This document shows, in pieces, positions 1-6,786 of a stretch of DNA of 8,023 bases. The position numbers and the translations under genes are program-made. Where the stretch lies: contig JACFNS010000099.1 of the NCBI GenBank assembly GCA_019454705.1, positions 1 through 8,023 on the forward strand, read 5' to 3'. Within the stretch, counting starts at the first letter, position 1; the number at the start of each line of letters is the position of its first letter. Source of the DNA: Taibaiella sp. (GTDB taxonomy: Bacteria; Bacteroidota; Bacteroidia; Chitinophagales; Chitinophagaceae). Under the pieces are notes generated by a model that was not told the DNA's origin, did not search any database, and worked only from the letters and a program-made list of their open reading frames with translations.

Positions 1-12
1 ATTTGTAACATT

Positions 13-765
13 ATGGGGCTGACAGCCGATACATTGTTTTTGAGAGTACTCGTAGCCATACTATGCTGCCTGGTGGCATCGCCCGCCCTTGCCCAGACAT
101 TGCAGGGTAAGGTGAAGGACGCGGGCACCGGTGAAGCGCTGTACCCCGTAACGGTGGTGAACCTGCGCACCCAAAAAGCTACCTATACCACACCGCAGGG
201 AGATTTTACCATACATGCCGATAAGGGGGATATCATATCCTTCAGCTATATAGGGTATAAACCTGTGGAGTACAATATGCCGGTGGGCGTGGGGGCCTAT
301 ACCACTGCCATCAGCCTGCAGCGCATCAGCTACCAGCTGCAGGAGGTGATACTGATGCCGGGCTATACGCAGTATCAAATAGACTCGATAGAACGGAAAA
401 GGACTTACCGTGCGGCACTGGCCAGGAGAAAGAGCAGTGTGATGAGCCCTGTATCTTTTGTGGCTGAGAAGTTCAATAAACGCAGTAAGCAGATATTTAA
501 GTTCCAGCGCAACTTTAATAAATGGGAGGACGAAAAATATATAGACACCCGCTACACTACCGACCTGGTATATGAAATGACGGGGCTGGAAGGGGATAGC
601 CTGGGGCATTTTATGAACGCCTACCCCATGCCCTACGACTACGCCCGCACCGCCACCGACCTGGAGATGAAGATGTGGATACGCCACCACTACCGCGAGT
701 GGCTGAGCGTGATAGACACAGCGGGGCTACCCAAAATAGATGAAAGCCTGTTGCCGGAAAAATGA
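13..765 (+). CDS. Exported CarboxypepD_reg-like domain protein
   Basis: The protein has 250 residues and no known enzymatic activity. Residues 1-27 look like a signal peptide: a hydrophobic stretch (about 8-24) ends in ALA before Gln28, a typical Bacteroidota signal peptidase I site. Residues about 29-112 match the CarboxypepD_reg-like beta-sandwich found at the start of many SusC-type receptors and exported Bacteroidota proteins (GKVKDAGTGEALYPVTV, then a GDFTI strand and SFSYIGYKPVEY). The C-terminal 130 residues are charged and probably helical, with many Arg/Lys and aromatic residues, and I recognise no domain there. It is too short for a SusC barrel, so it is probably a stand-alone periplasmic or surface protein. 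The reading frame stays open to the window edge and the predicted n-region has little positive charge, so the true start may lie upstream of base 1. The next gene follows after 41 bp on the same strand. Confidence 0.8.
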   Translation: MGLTADTLFLRVLVAILCCLVASPALAQTLQGKVKDAGTGEALYPVTVVNLRTQKATYTTPQGDFTIHADKGDIISFSYIGYKPVEYNMPVGVGAYTTAISLQRISYQLQEVILMPGYTQYQIDSIERKRTYRAALARRKSSVMSPVSFVAEKFNKRSKQIFKFQRNFNKWEDEKYIDTRYTTDLVYEMTGLEGDSLGHFMNAYPMPYDYARTATDLEMKMWIRHHYREWLSVIDTAGLPKIDESLLPEK

Positions 766-794
766 TGCGGTTTAACCTTACGGATTAATTTACC

Positions 795-802
795 TAACTT
801 TA
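795..802 (+). promoter_or_regulatory. Weak candidate -7 element before the flavoprotein gene
   Basis: TAACTTTA matches 7 of 8 positions of the Bacteroidota -7 consensus TAnnTTTG. It sits only 4 bp before the ATG at 807, so a transcript from it would be nearly leaderless. No clear -33 TTG lies at the usual distance. The gene may instead be co-transcribed with the upstream one. Confidence 0.22.
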
Positions 803-806
803 GTAC

Positions 807-1523
807 ATGCTACCAGAATGGCAGAAGGCTGTAGTAATACGCATAGAGCAGGCGACACCCAACACGCGCCGCTACTGGCTGCAATTGCCGGAAACAGAAC
901 GGTTTGATTTCAAGCCCGGGCAGTTTGTAACTATGGACCTGCCCATACATGAAAAGCGCAACAAGCGCTGGCGCAGCTACAGCATAGCTTCCATGCCCGA
1001 TGGCACTAATGTGATAGAGCTGGTGATAGTACACCTGGATGGTGGCCTCGGTACCGACTACCTGTTTAACGATGTGGAGATTGGCTCTGAACTGGTATTA
1101 CGCGGGCCGCAGGGTGTGTTTGTTCTTCCTGATGAACTGCCGGAAAATATGTTTTTCATTTGCACGGGTACGGGTATAGCGCCGTTCCGCAGTATGCTGC
1201 ATTATATCAATACGCACAACATTCCACACGGCAGGCTGAACCTGATATTTGGCACACGCCGCAAGGATGACCTGCTGTATTATGATGAGATGCGCGAACT
1301 GGAAGAGCAGATACCGGATTTCACTTACTTCCCCGTTCTGTCCCGCGAGACATGGGACAATGACACGGGTTACGTACATGCCATATACGAGCGGCTGTGC
1401 GAAGGGCACCCCCCCGCACACTTTATGCTCTGCGGCTGGAAAGCGATGGTGGACGAAGCCAAACACCGCTTGCAATGCATGGGCTACGATAAAAAAGACA
1501 TCCACCTGGAACTTTACGGGTAG
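807..1523 (+). CDS. Ferredoxin-NADP reductase-family flavoprotein
   Basis: This 238-residue protein is a two-domain flavin reductase of the FNR superfamily that would pass electrons between NAD(P)H and a protein or small acceptor through FAD. The N-terminal FAD-binding barrel (about 1-105) carries PGQF (37-40) and the flavin-binding RSYS motif (56-59). The C-terminal nucleotide-binding domain (about 112-238) carries CTGTGIAPFRSM (119-130), FGTRRKDDLLY (148-158) and MLCGWKAMVDEA (207-218). There is no 2Fe-2S or globin domain, so it is the bare reductase module, as in stand-alone ferredoxin/flavodoxin-NADP reductases. The C-terminus is LELYG; plant-type FNRs usually end in an aromatic residue that stacks on the flavin, and here a Tyr is next to last. 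The gene converges on the pigment-type operon with a 4-bp gap, so a functional link is possible but not shown. The physiological electron partner cannot be read from the sequence. Confidence 0.88.
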   Translation: MLPEWQKAVVIRIEQATPNTRRYWLQLPETERFDFKPGQFVTMDLPIHEKRNKRWRSYSIASMPDGTNVIELVIVHLDGGLGTDYLFNDVEIGSELVLRGPQGVFVLPDELPENMFFICTGTGIAPFRSMLHYINTHNIPHGRLNLIFGTRRKDDLLYYDEMRELEEQIPDFTYFPVLSRETWDNDTGYVHAIYERLCEGHPPAHFMLCGWKAMVDEAKHRLQCMGYDKKDIHLELYG

Positions 1524-1527
1524 CCGA

Positions 1528-2547
1528 TTACCAGAGTTCTAGCGTCCAGCAACTGTAGTAGTCGCAGTGGTTGTTTACCAACAGAACGTTTTTGTATTTG
1601 CCTTGTATGCCGGGGTATATCCTGTGCCATAACATACCCAGTACAAAAGATGATGCAACAGGGTACTCGCCGCACAATTGTTTGAAGGTTGTAACAGGCA
1701 CACCGGGCACTATTTCCGCAGCGATGCTTTGGTAAAGTGCATAGTCTTTCTTTTCGCCGTTTGAGCCGGAAACAAATAAATCGAAAGGCCCCGCCTGTGC
1801 TGCGAAGTTTTCTATTTTTTCAAATGCTTTATCTGCGGTTGCTTTGAAAATATCTAATGCAGCGATTTTTAGAGATTGCTGGTTTAGCGGCTGTTCAGTC
1901 AGCGAAAAGAATGCCGCCCCCTCGCCGCAAACGGGGTTAGTAAGTTTCCCGCCCAATACATCAGAAGGTGTGTAATTTTCTTTGGCAACCGCACCTGCAT
2001 ATTGTAATGCTTTTACAGAGTTTGGTGTCTGTTCTTCGATAGCGCCGATAAGTATATTACTGCCGGGGTGCTGCTGCATATGCAACTTCGCATTGATAAG
2101 CGCATGCTCAAACGAATGGCCGCGGTGTACATAAGTAAGGTTGTGCCCGTTGCAGCCGGCCAGCAGCGCTATCTGTCCTGACACGGTGTTGTGTGTTGAC
2201 TGTATAAAAGCTGTTGGTGTCAGCATCTGTTCGTCCTGCTCTATCATCTTGCCCAGGAAAGACTCGGTATCCTGCAGGCAGCCGTAGGCAGTGCCCACGC
2301 TTATTGCATCAGGGGTTTCCATACCTGCTTGTTGCATAGCTACTTTGGATGCCACTACACCCATCCGCACTGCTTTACTCATGCGGCGCAACTGCATCAC
2401 GGGTATGTATGCTTTATAGTCAGGCTCCACTGCTGCGAGTGCAAAGGCTGAGTAATCAGTAGTATCCTGTAGGAAGTTGCCGGACATATTATTGCCCGCA
2501 CCGCTGATGATACCAGCGCTATTGATATATAAATCTATATTCAGCAT
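1528..2547 (-). CDS. Ketosynthase-like chain-length-factor protein, catalytic residues lost
   Basis: This 339-residue protein has the thiolase/ketosynthase fold and probably acts as the non-catalytic partner (chain length factor) of the ketosynthase encoded just upstream. Aligned by eye to that neighbour, the nucleophile region TACSS reads RGHSF, so Cys is replaced by His (about residue 144). The HGTGT region reads SGSNGEK, losing the first His. The KAYTGH region reads KQLCGE, keeping the Lys but replacing the second His with Glu (about 294). GEGAAFFSL resembles the family's GEGA strand. The length is short for a ketosynthase (about 400) but suits the shorter chain-length-factor-like proteins of aryl-polyene loci. 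I chose the ATG at 2547, which overlaps the upstream stop by 7 nt and gives an N-terminus ending in YINSAGIISG, like the VVNTGIITAIG of the neighbour. The only longer option is a TTG at 2571. It is the last gene of the operon. Confidence 0.8.
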   Translation of the reverse strand: MLNIDLYINSAGIISGAGNNMSGNFLQDTTDYSAFALAAVEPDYKAYIPVMQLRRMSKAVRMGVVASKVAMQQAGMETPDAISVGTAYGCLQDTESFLGKMIEQDEQMLTPTAFIQSTHNTVSGQIALLAGCNGHNLTYVHRGHSFEHALINAKLHMQQHPGSNILIGAIEEQTPNSVKALQYAGAVAKENYTPSDVLGGKLTNPVCGEGAAFFSLTEQPLNQQSLKIAALDIFKATADKAFEKIENFAAQAGPFDLFVSGSNGEKKDYALYQSIAAEIVPGVPVTTFKQLCGEYPVASSFVLGMLWHRIYPGIQGKYKNVLLVNNHCDYYSCWTLELW

Positions 2548-3734
2548 GCCGAAAAAATCAATGATGAACAATTGCCGCCAAAGCCGAATGAATTGGACAA
2601 TACATGCCTGATGTCCTGTCCTGTTTTCAATTCCGTCACTACCTGCCAGTTGATATCTTCCATTTGTGTTTGCCAGCGCATATTGGGGTACACAATACCA
2701 TCGCGAATGCTCAGTGTACTAAACACCGCTTCTACACCACCGGCGGCACCCAAGGTATGCCCAGTGTATGCTTTGGTAGATGATGCCATCGGTACACTTG
2801 CAGCAAATATATCCTGCACCGCTTTACCTTCAGAGCTGTCGTTGTTGGCGGTGCCTGTGCCATGCAGGTTGATATAGTTGATGTCGGATGGTTGAAGCCC
2901 TGCTTTTTTCAGTGCATTGCCCATGGCCAGTTTATTACCAATACCATCGGGCGAAGAAGCCGTCTGGTGGTAAGCGTCGTTAGCATTGGCATAACCGCTC
3001 ACTGTACAGATTCCTTTAGCGCCACACTGCTGCAAAGCCTTTTCACTCATCAGCAATACATATCCCGCTCCTTCGCCGAGGTTCAGTCCACGGCGGTTGT
3101 TGTCGAATGGCTGGCAGGGTTGCCTGTCCAGTATCATAAGCGTATTGAACCCATTGAGCGTAAAGCGCGACATACTATCCGCCCCGCCTGCTATGGCTAC
3201 ATCCAGCATACCCGCTTCTATCATCTGCGCCGCCATCATGATGCTATTGGCCGACGAGGAACATGCTGTACTGATAGTAGTGACAAAATCACTTATGCCG
3301 AAATGCTCAGCCACTATTTCAGTAATAGCACCGCACTCGTGATTGATTATTTTTTTCAGTTGTACTGAGTGTGCATCGTCCACAAAATCCTTGTACACGT
3401 TTTCCGTCAGGTCCATACCACCCACAGTATTGGCGGAGAAGAAGCCTGTACGCAACCCTGAAGCTTTTTCTTTATACGGCATCCAGGCTTCGTGTACCGC
3501 AACGGCACTCAGCAAAGCTGTACGGGGCCAATCTGCGCTCACCCCTGTTTTCTGCGCCAGTTGTTCGTTTGTGAGCTTTACTTCGGCCACAGGCAGTTCA
3601 TCCTGCCAGTGCGTTTTCAATATCTCCGCTTTACCTACACCTGTCTTGCCCTCCAGCAGCGATTGCAGGCATGCAGCTGTATCGTTGCCAATAGCCGTTA
3701 TAATACCTGTATTGACTACATATGCCTTACTCAT
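2541..3734 (-). CDS. Beta-ketoacyl-ACP synthase (catalytic KS, FabF/FabB type)
   Basis: This cytoplasmic enzyme of 397 residues performs decarboxylative Claisen condensation of an acyl chain with malonyl-ACP. All catalytic parts are visible: the nucleophile Cys158 in STACSSS (155-161), His291 in HGTGT (291-295), Lys321, and His326 in GHTLGAAGG (325-333). The glycine-rich C-terminal FGFGG (383-387) is also present. The length fits FabF-type enzymes (about 410). It is probably not the housekeeping fatty acid enzyme. It sits between two other ketosynthase-fold genes and downstream of a halogenase and a methyltransferase, the setting of flexirubin/aryl-polyene synthases, where such an enzyme pairs with a chain length factor to build a polyene. 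The ATG overlaps the upstream stop by 8 nt (ATGAGTAA), and its own stop overlaps the next ATG by 7 nt (ATGCTGA), so translational coupling of all three is likely. Product and chain length cannot be read from the sequence. Confidence 0.9.
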   Translation of the reverse strand: MSKAYVVNTGIITAIGNDTAACLQSLLEGKTGVGKAEILKTHWQDELPVAEVKLTNEQLAQKTGVSADWPRTALLSAVAVHEAWMPYKEKASGLRTGFFSANTVGGMDLTENVYKDFVDDAHSVQLKKIINHECGAITEIVAEHFGISDFVTTISTACSSSANSIMMAAQMIEAGMLDVAIAGGADSMSRFTLNGFNTLMILDRQPCQPFDNNRRGLNLGEGAGYVLLMSEKALQQCGAKGICTVSGYANANDAYHQTASSPDGIGNKLAMGNALKKAGLQPSDINYINLHGTGTANNDSSEGKAVQDIFAASVPMASSTKAYTGHTLGAAGGVEAVFSTLSIRDGIVYPNMRWQTQMEDINWQVVTELKTGQDIRHVLSNSFGFGGNCSSLIFSAC

Positions 3735-4311
3735 CGCCTGCTGCTGTTTTATATAGTTCCTGTAGTTTATCTTTTGTAAAGGGCGTTTCGCTTGCCTGCC
3801 TGGTTACCCAAAAGAAGCAAATATCTTTTTGCTCACCATAAACATCGGCCCAACCGCAGAGGCAGGCCTCCATACCACGGTTTGCCAACAAGTCGTTCAC
3901 CCAAAAATGCAATTCTTCTGTATTAAACTGTTCATCCACCAGGCAAAGTTGCTCACCTTTAAACCCATGCCTGATACTTATTTCGCCCAGCATAATATTG
4001 GGCAGGGTATATACAAACAAGGCAGGGCTGGGAATGTTGTCCATCCCCTCCAGGTATTTTTTGTCAACGTCGATACAGCCGTGCTTTGTCATCAGCACTA
4101 CTGCTATTTTGTTTTTGTCAATACCATCGTATAGGTTGCTGCCATCTCTAGTCAGCAATGCTTCAGCACCCACCCATGCCCATTTGCACAAGGGGTCCAT
4201 CTTGAAGAACTTCATATAGTTGCACTTCATGAGACGGTACAAGTCCTGCGGTTCATGTGCAGTATTATTTGCAAGGTGTACCCTATGATGTATGAAAATA
4301 CCTGTGCTCAA
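3727..4311 (-). CDS. Half-length ketosynthase-like protein (194 aa), no active-site Cys
   Basis: The sequence resembles the N-terminal half of a ketosynthase. FFKMDPLCKWAWVGAEALL (35-53), KIAVVLMTKHGCIDVD (68-83) and PALFVYTLPNIMLGEISIR (96-114) line up with LRRMSKAVRMGVVASKVAM, AISVGTAYGCLQDTE and TAFIQSTHNTVSGQIAL of the chain-length-factor-like protein in the same operon. Where an active enzyme has TACSSS, this protein has roughly LVDEQF (124-129), and it ends before the His-containing C-terminal half, so condensation activity is not expected. Clean overlaps with its neighbours and an undisturbed frame argue against a decayed pseudogene; I recall similar short proteins annotated as 3-oxoacyl-ACP synthase in other Bacteroidota. 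The start is TTG at 4311, three bases after the halogenase stop and in the same frame. The first ATG (4230) would delete 27 residues, including GIFIHHRVHLANN, which looks like the first strand of the fold. A structural or ACP-docking role is a guess. Confidence 0.7.
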   Translation of the reverse strand: MSTGIFIHHRVHLANNTAHEPQDLYRLMKCNYMKFFKMDPLCKWAWVGAEALLTRDGSNLYDGIDKNKIAVVLMTKHGCIDVDKKYLEGMDNIPSPALFVYTLPNIMLGEISIRHGFKGEQLCLVDEQFNTEELHFWVNDLLANRGMEACLCGWADVYGEQKDICFFWVTRQASETPFTKDKLQELYKTAAGDE

Positions 4312-4314
4312 TAG

Positions 4315-5565
4315 TTAAGCTTTACCTGCTTCATCATTTACACTTTCCAGGTAGCGTGCCAGGGTAGGCAGGCTCTTTTCCCGCTTGCTTACAAAGGGGT
4401 TGGTTTCGTCCCAAACATAACCTGCCAGTACGGAACATATCTGCCCGATAATTTCCTGCTTCTTCAAATCGCTGAAGAATATTTTGTACAAAGTACCATC
4501 GTACCAGCGGTTGACATAAGTGCGGAACACGTCTATACCCTGCATCATCGGTTGCATGTATTCTCCCTCCCAATCTATATTTTCACCTTTCAAATGCCTG
4601 ATGACAAGTTTTGCCGCCAACTGTGCAGATACTGATGCCAGTGTAACACCTGATGAAAATATAGGGTCTAAAAATTCCGTTACATTACCTGTAAGTACAA
4701 AACCCTTACCATAAAATGTTTCAGTAGTAGCGCTCCAGCTTTGCAGGGTGCGCGGCTGCCATGCCATTTCCGACTCATCGAAACGATAAGCCAGGTCGGG
4801 CTGTGCGTTCAGCAATGCACGAAACTGCTCTTCGGGCGTGCCGGGGAATTGGTCAAAGAATTCAGGATTGCCTACATAACCTACAGAGGTCAACCCGTTA
4901 GAGAATGGTATCACCCATATCCATGTAACAGGGTCGAACACGATAGCAGTTATACGGTTAGGCTCAAATACCGTATCGCGTTTGGGGTCTGTCATGTGGC
5001 AGAACACCGCTTTGCGCGGGTATTGCTGCGAGTCTTTTTCCAACCCGAACAGGCGAGGTATCACCCTGCCATACCCACTGCCATCTACTATAAACTTTGC
5101 TTTAATGGTTTGTGTATCTCCATCTGCTGTTTTGATTGTTGTAACTGAATACCCATCAAAAAATTCAATGCCCGTTACTTCAGTCTGATAATGTACCGGG
5201 ATGCCCATTTTCACACATTCGTCAGCCAGGGTAGTATCAAAGTCGGCACGTGGCACCTGCCATGTCCAGCCCCAGCCCTGTGTATGTTGCTGCACGAAAG
5301 TAAAGTCGCAGACTTTGTCGTCCATTACAAACTTAGCGCCATCTTTTTGCTGAAAACCTTTCGCCTTGACCGCATCCAGGAATTTTGCTTCTTCCAGTGC
5401 TTCCATGCAACGGGGCAGAAGGCTCTCCCCGATTACAAAACGGGGAAACTGCATTTTTTCAACAATCTCTACAGACAGTCCTGCCTGCTTAATGATAGAT
5501 GCCGCAATGGTGCCTGAGGGGCCGGCGCCTATTACCAATACATCCACTTCTTTAGGGGTACTCAT
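4315..5565 (-). CDS. Flavin-dependent halogenase-like FAD oxidoreductase
   Basis: This cytoplasmic flavoprotein of 416 residues belongs to the flavin-dependent halogenase (tryptophan-halogenase-like) branch of the PHBH-type monooxygenases. Reading from the N-terminus: the dinucleotide-binding GAGPSG (13-18), GESLLP (46-51), a Lys at 74 in GFQQKDGAKF that aligns by eye with the chloramine-forming Lys of PrnA/RebH, the halogenase signature WxWxIP as WIWVIP (215-220), and FLDPIFSSG (298-306), which fits the F-P-S-G motif of this family. The usual GDA before that motif reads GNV (293-295). Such enzymes use FADH2, oxygen and halide to halogenate an aromatic ring, often a phenol on a carrier or free. 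In an aryl-polyene setting the expected target is the aryl head group, in line with the known chlorinated flexirubins. Hydroxylation or another FAD reaction remains possible. No flavin reductase lies in the operon. The gene is 27 nt after the methyltransferase. Confidence 0.82.
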   Translation of the reverse strand: MSTPKEVDVLVIGAGPSGTIAASIIKQAGLSVEIVEKMQFPRFVIGESLLPRCMEALEEAKFLDAVKAKGFQQKDGAKFVMDDKVCDFTFVQQHTQGWGWTWQVPRADFDTTLADECVKMGIPVHYQTEVTGIEFFDGYSVTTIKTADGDTQTIKAKFIVDGSGYGRVIPRLFGLEKDSQQYPRKAVFCHMTDPKRDTVFEPNRITAIVFDPVTWIWVIPFSNGLTSVGYVGNPEFFDQFPGTPEEQFRALLNAQPDLAYRFDESEMAWQPRTLQSWSATTETFYGKGFVLTGNVTEFLDPIFSSGVTLASVSAQLAAKLVIRHLKGENIDWEGEYMQPMMQGIDVFRTYVNRWYDGTLYKIFFSDLKKQEIIGQICSVLAGYVWDETNPFVSKREKSLPTLARYLESVNDEAGKA

Positions 5566-5592
5566 ACAATTTATTAGTTATAGTGTAAACGG

Positions 5593-6684
5593 TTATTTCT
5601 TTTTCAATTCCAGTATAGTATGCACCTGGCCTATGTTGTCCCGCTGCGTCACTACCTCAAAACCGGCTTTGTCCACCAAAGCCAGGAATACTTTGCTATC
5701 GTACATCTGGCTATTGCCATTGGCCATCGTAGTGAAATACAATGAGGTCATTTGCAAGCTAAAAGCTGATGCCTCAAACTTCTGCCTGTCCCAGAAGAGT
5801 TCGTTGATGAACACCCTGCCGCCCTCGTTCAGCACACGGTGGCATTTTTCCAGTATAAACACGATTTCATCATCTGCAAAGCAATCCAGGAACTGGCTCA
5901 TCCAGATGATGTCGTAACCGGCAGGCAGTTCCGAGTTTTTATCCAGCACATTACGTTCGTGATATTGTGCACGTGCTTCAAAACCCGCCTCCTGTATGTT
6001 CTGTTTCGCCACGTTCAATTGTATACCCAAATCCACGAGGCCCAGTTCTACTTCACTATTGTAGTTTAGACAATGCAATGAAAACTTACCCGTATTGGCA
6101 CCAATGTCCATAATCTTTTTAGGATTATGCTCAAATATCATCGGCATAGCCTCGGGAAAGGTATGGTCGCTATAATAATGGTCGAAGGCGAACCAACTGG
6201 TTTTAGCAGGTTCGGGCAACATGGACAGTCCCTGGTAAATAGTAGGCCAATCGCCCAGGTATTTCAACCCTTCGGGCTTGCTATTACTAATGGACTTCTC
6301 CAGTTCTTTAGCACCTTCATAGCAGACATCGCGCATAAAATCCGTATTCACGCGGGTCATAGCATCGTTCAGGAAGAAGTGCCCGGTTTTGGACAAGTAA
6401 TACTTATCCTCCTTCCTCAGTACCAGCCCTATACCCAATGCCGCTTCTAATAAGATACGTACACCGTAGTGCGACATATCCACCTTAGTCACAACATCTT
6501 CCAGTGCGATGCCGTTTTGGCGGGATGCCTCTACTGTTGCCAGTATGCCACTGTCGCGCAATATGACCGATGCATTGAAAATATAAGGTGCAAATGCTAT
6601 AAACTGAGCCTGCGATATGGCGTCCAGCGCCGATTTCTTTTCCTGCTCAAACATGCCCGCTCTGGGTGCCTTCGTTCCTGTCAT
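5593..6684 (-). CDS. SAM-dependent methyltransferase, COMT-like two-domain type
   Basis: This 363-residue class I methyltransferase resembles the dimeric small-molecule O-methyltransferases (Methyltransf_2 architecture). The N-terminal half (about 20-110) is helical with a winged-helix-like part (VTKVDMSHYGVRILLEAALGIG, split here as residues 65-86) and a YYLSKTG wing (95-101), the usual dimerisation region. The Rossmann domain follows, with motif I IMDIGANTG (191-199), an acidic residue after strand 2 (Asp218 in VDL), WMSQFLDCF (261-269) at strand 4 and EGGRVFINE (287-295) at strand 5. No His-based O-methyltransferase active site can be assigned with certainty, so O- or C-methylation is open. 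Flexirubins carry a methyl group on the aryl ring, which makes ring methylation a reasonable guess. It is the first gene of the five-gene operon, with a -7-like element about 18 bp before the ATG at 6684. A second ATG at codon 11 is a possible alternative start. Confidence 0.83.
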   Translation of the reverse strand: MTGTKAPRAGMFEQEKKSALDAISQAQFIAFAPYIFNASVILRDSGILATVEASRQNGIALEDVVTKVDMSHYGVRILLEAALGIGLVLRKEDKYYLSKTGHFFLNDAMTRVNTDFMRDVCYEGAKELEKSISNSKPEGLKYLGDWPTIYQGLSMLPEPAKTSWFAFDHYYSDHTFPEAMPMIFEHNPKKIMDIGANTGKFSLHCLNYNSEVELGLVDLGIQLNVAKQNIQEAGFEARAQYHERNVLDKNSELPAGYDIIWMSQFLDCFADDEIVFILEKCHRVLNEGGRVFINELFWDRQKFEASAFSLQMTSLYFTTMANGNSQMYDSKVFLALVDKAGFEVVTQRDNIGQVHTILELKKK

Positions 6685-6702
6685 AGTTATTTAATAATCC
6701 CT

Positions 6703-6710
6703 CAAAAATA
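6703..6710 (-). promoter_or_regulatory. Candidate -7 element of the five-gene operon
   Basis: On the minus strand the sequence reads TATTTTTG, a full match to the Bacteroidota consensus TAnnTTTG. It lies 18 bp before the methyltransferase ATG at 6684. There is no evident -33 TTG at the usual spacing. That place is taken by the palindrome GTAGCTAC (6731-6738). Short leaders of this kind are common in the phylum. Confidence 0.45.
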
Positions 6711-6730
6711 GCAAACAATAGCGGGAATAT

Positions 6731-6738
6731 GTAGCTAC
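6731..6738. repeat. Palindrome GTAGCTAC, copy 1 (operon promoter side)
   Basis: This perfect 8-bp palindrome begins 20 bp beyond the operon's candidate -7 element, where a -33 element would be expected. The same palindrome recurs at 7102-7109 at the other promoter, which makes a shared operator possible. Confidence 0.4.
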
Positions 6739-6761
6739 TGCTACCAGCTATCATATATAAC

Positions 6762-6771
6762 ATGCATGCAT
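6762..6771. repeat. Palindrome ATGCATGCAT
   Basis: This perfect 10-bp palindrome of alternating purines and pyrimidines lies within the loop of the 7-bp inverted repeat ACTGCTA/TAGCAGT (6737-6780). It could be a protein-binding site. It is simple enough to have arisen by chance in AT-rich DNA. Confidence 0.3.
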
Positions 6772-6786
6772 ATTAGCAGTCCGGCT

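Noticed and set aside
61..690. 209-codon open frame on the minus strand opposite the CarboxypepD_reg-like gene
   Set aside because: It is His/Gly-rich, low-complexity translation without a known motif. The plus-strand protein has a signal peptide and a recognisable domain, so this is a shadow frame.
2862..3368. 168-codon open frame on the plus strand inside the ketosynthase gene
   Set aside because: It lies antisense to the KS catalytic region with all active-site motifs on the other strand. The translation has no domain-like features.
2541..3734. KS as the housekeeping fatty acid FabF
   Set aside because: FabF usually sits beside acpP in a fatty acid cluster. Here the gene is coupled with a CLF, a half-KS, a halogenase and a methyltransferase.
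3727..5565. Halogenase and half-KS as one gene broken by a nonsense mutation
   Set aside because: The halogenase is already full length with a normal C-terminus, and the half-KS begins with its own fold start, so two genes fit better than a broken fusion.
5366..5917. 183-codon plus-strand frame spanning the halogenase-methyltransferase junction
   Set aside because: It is antisense to two well-supported genes, Ser/Cys-rich and has no motif.
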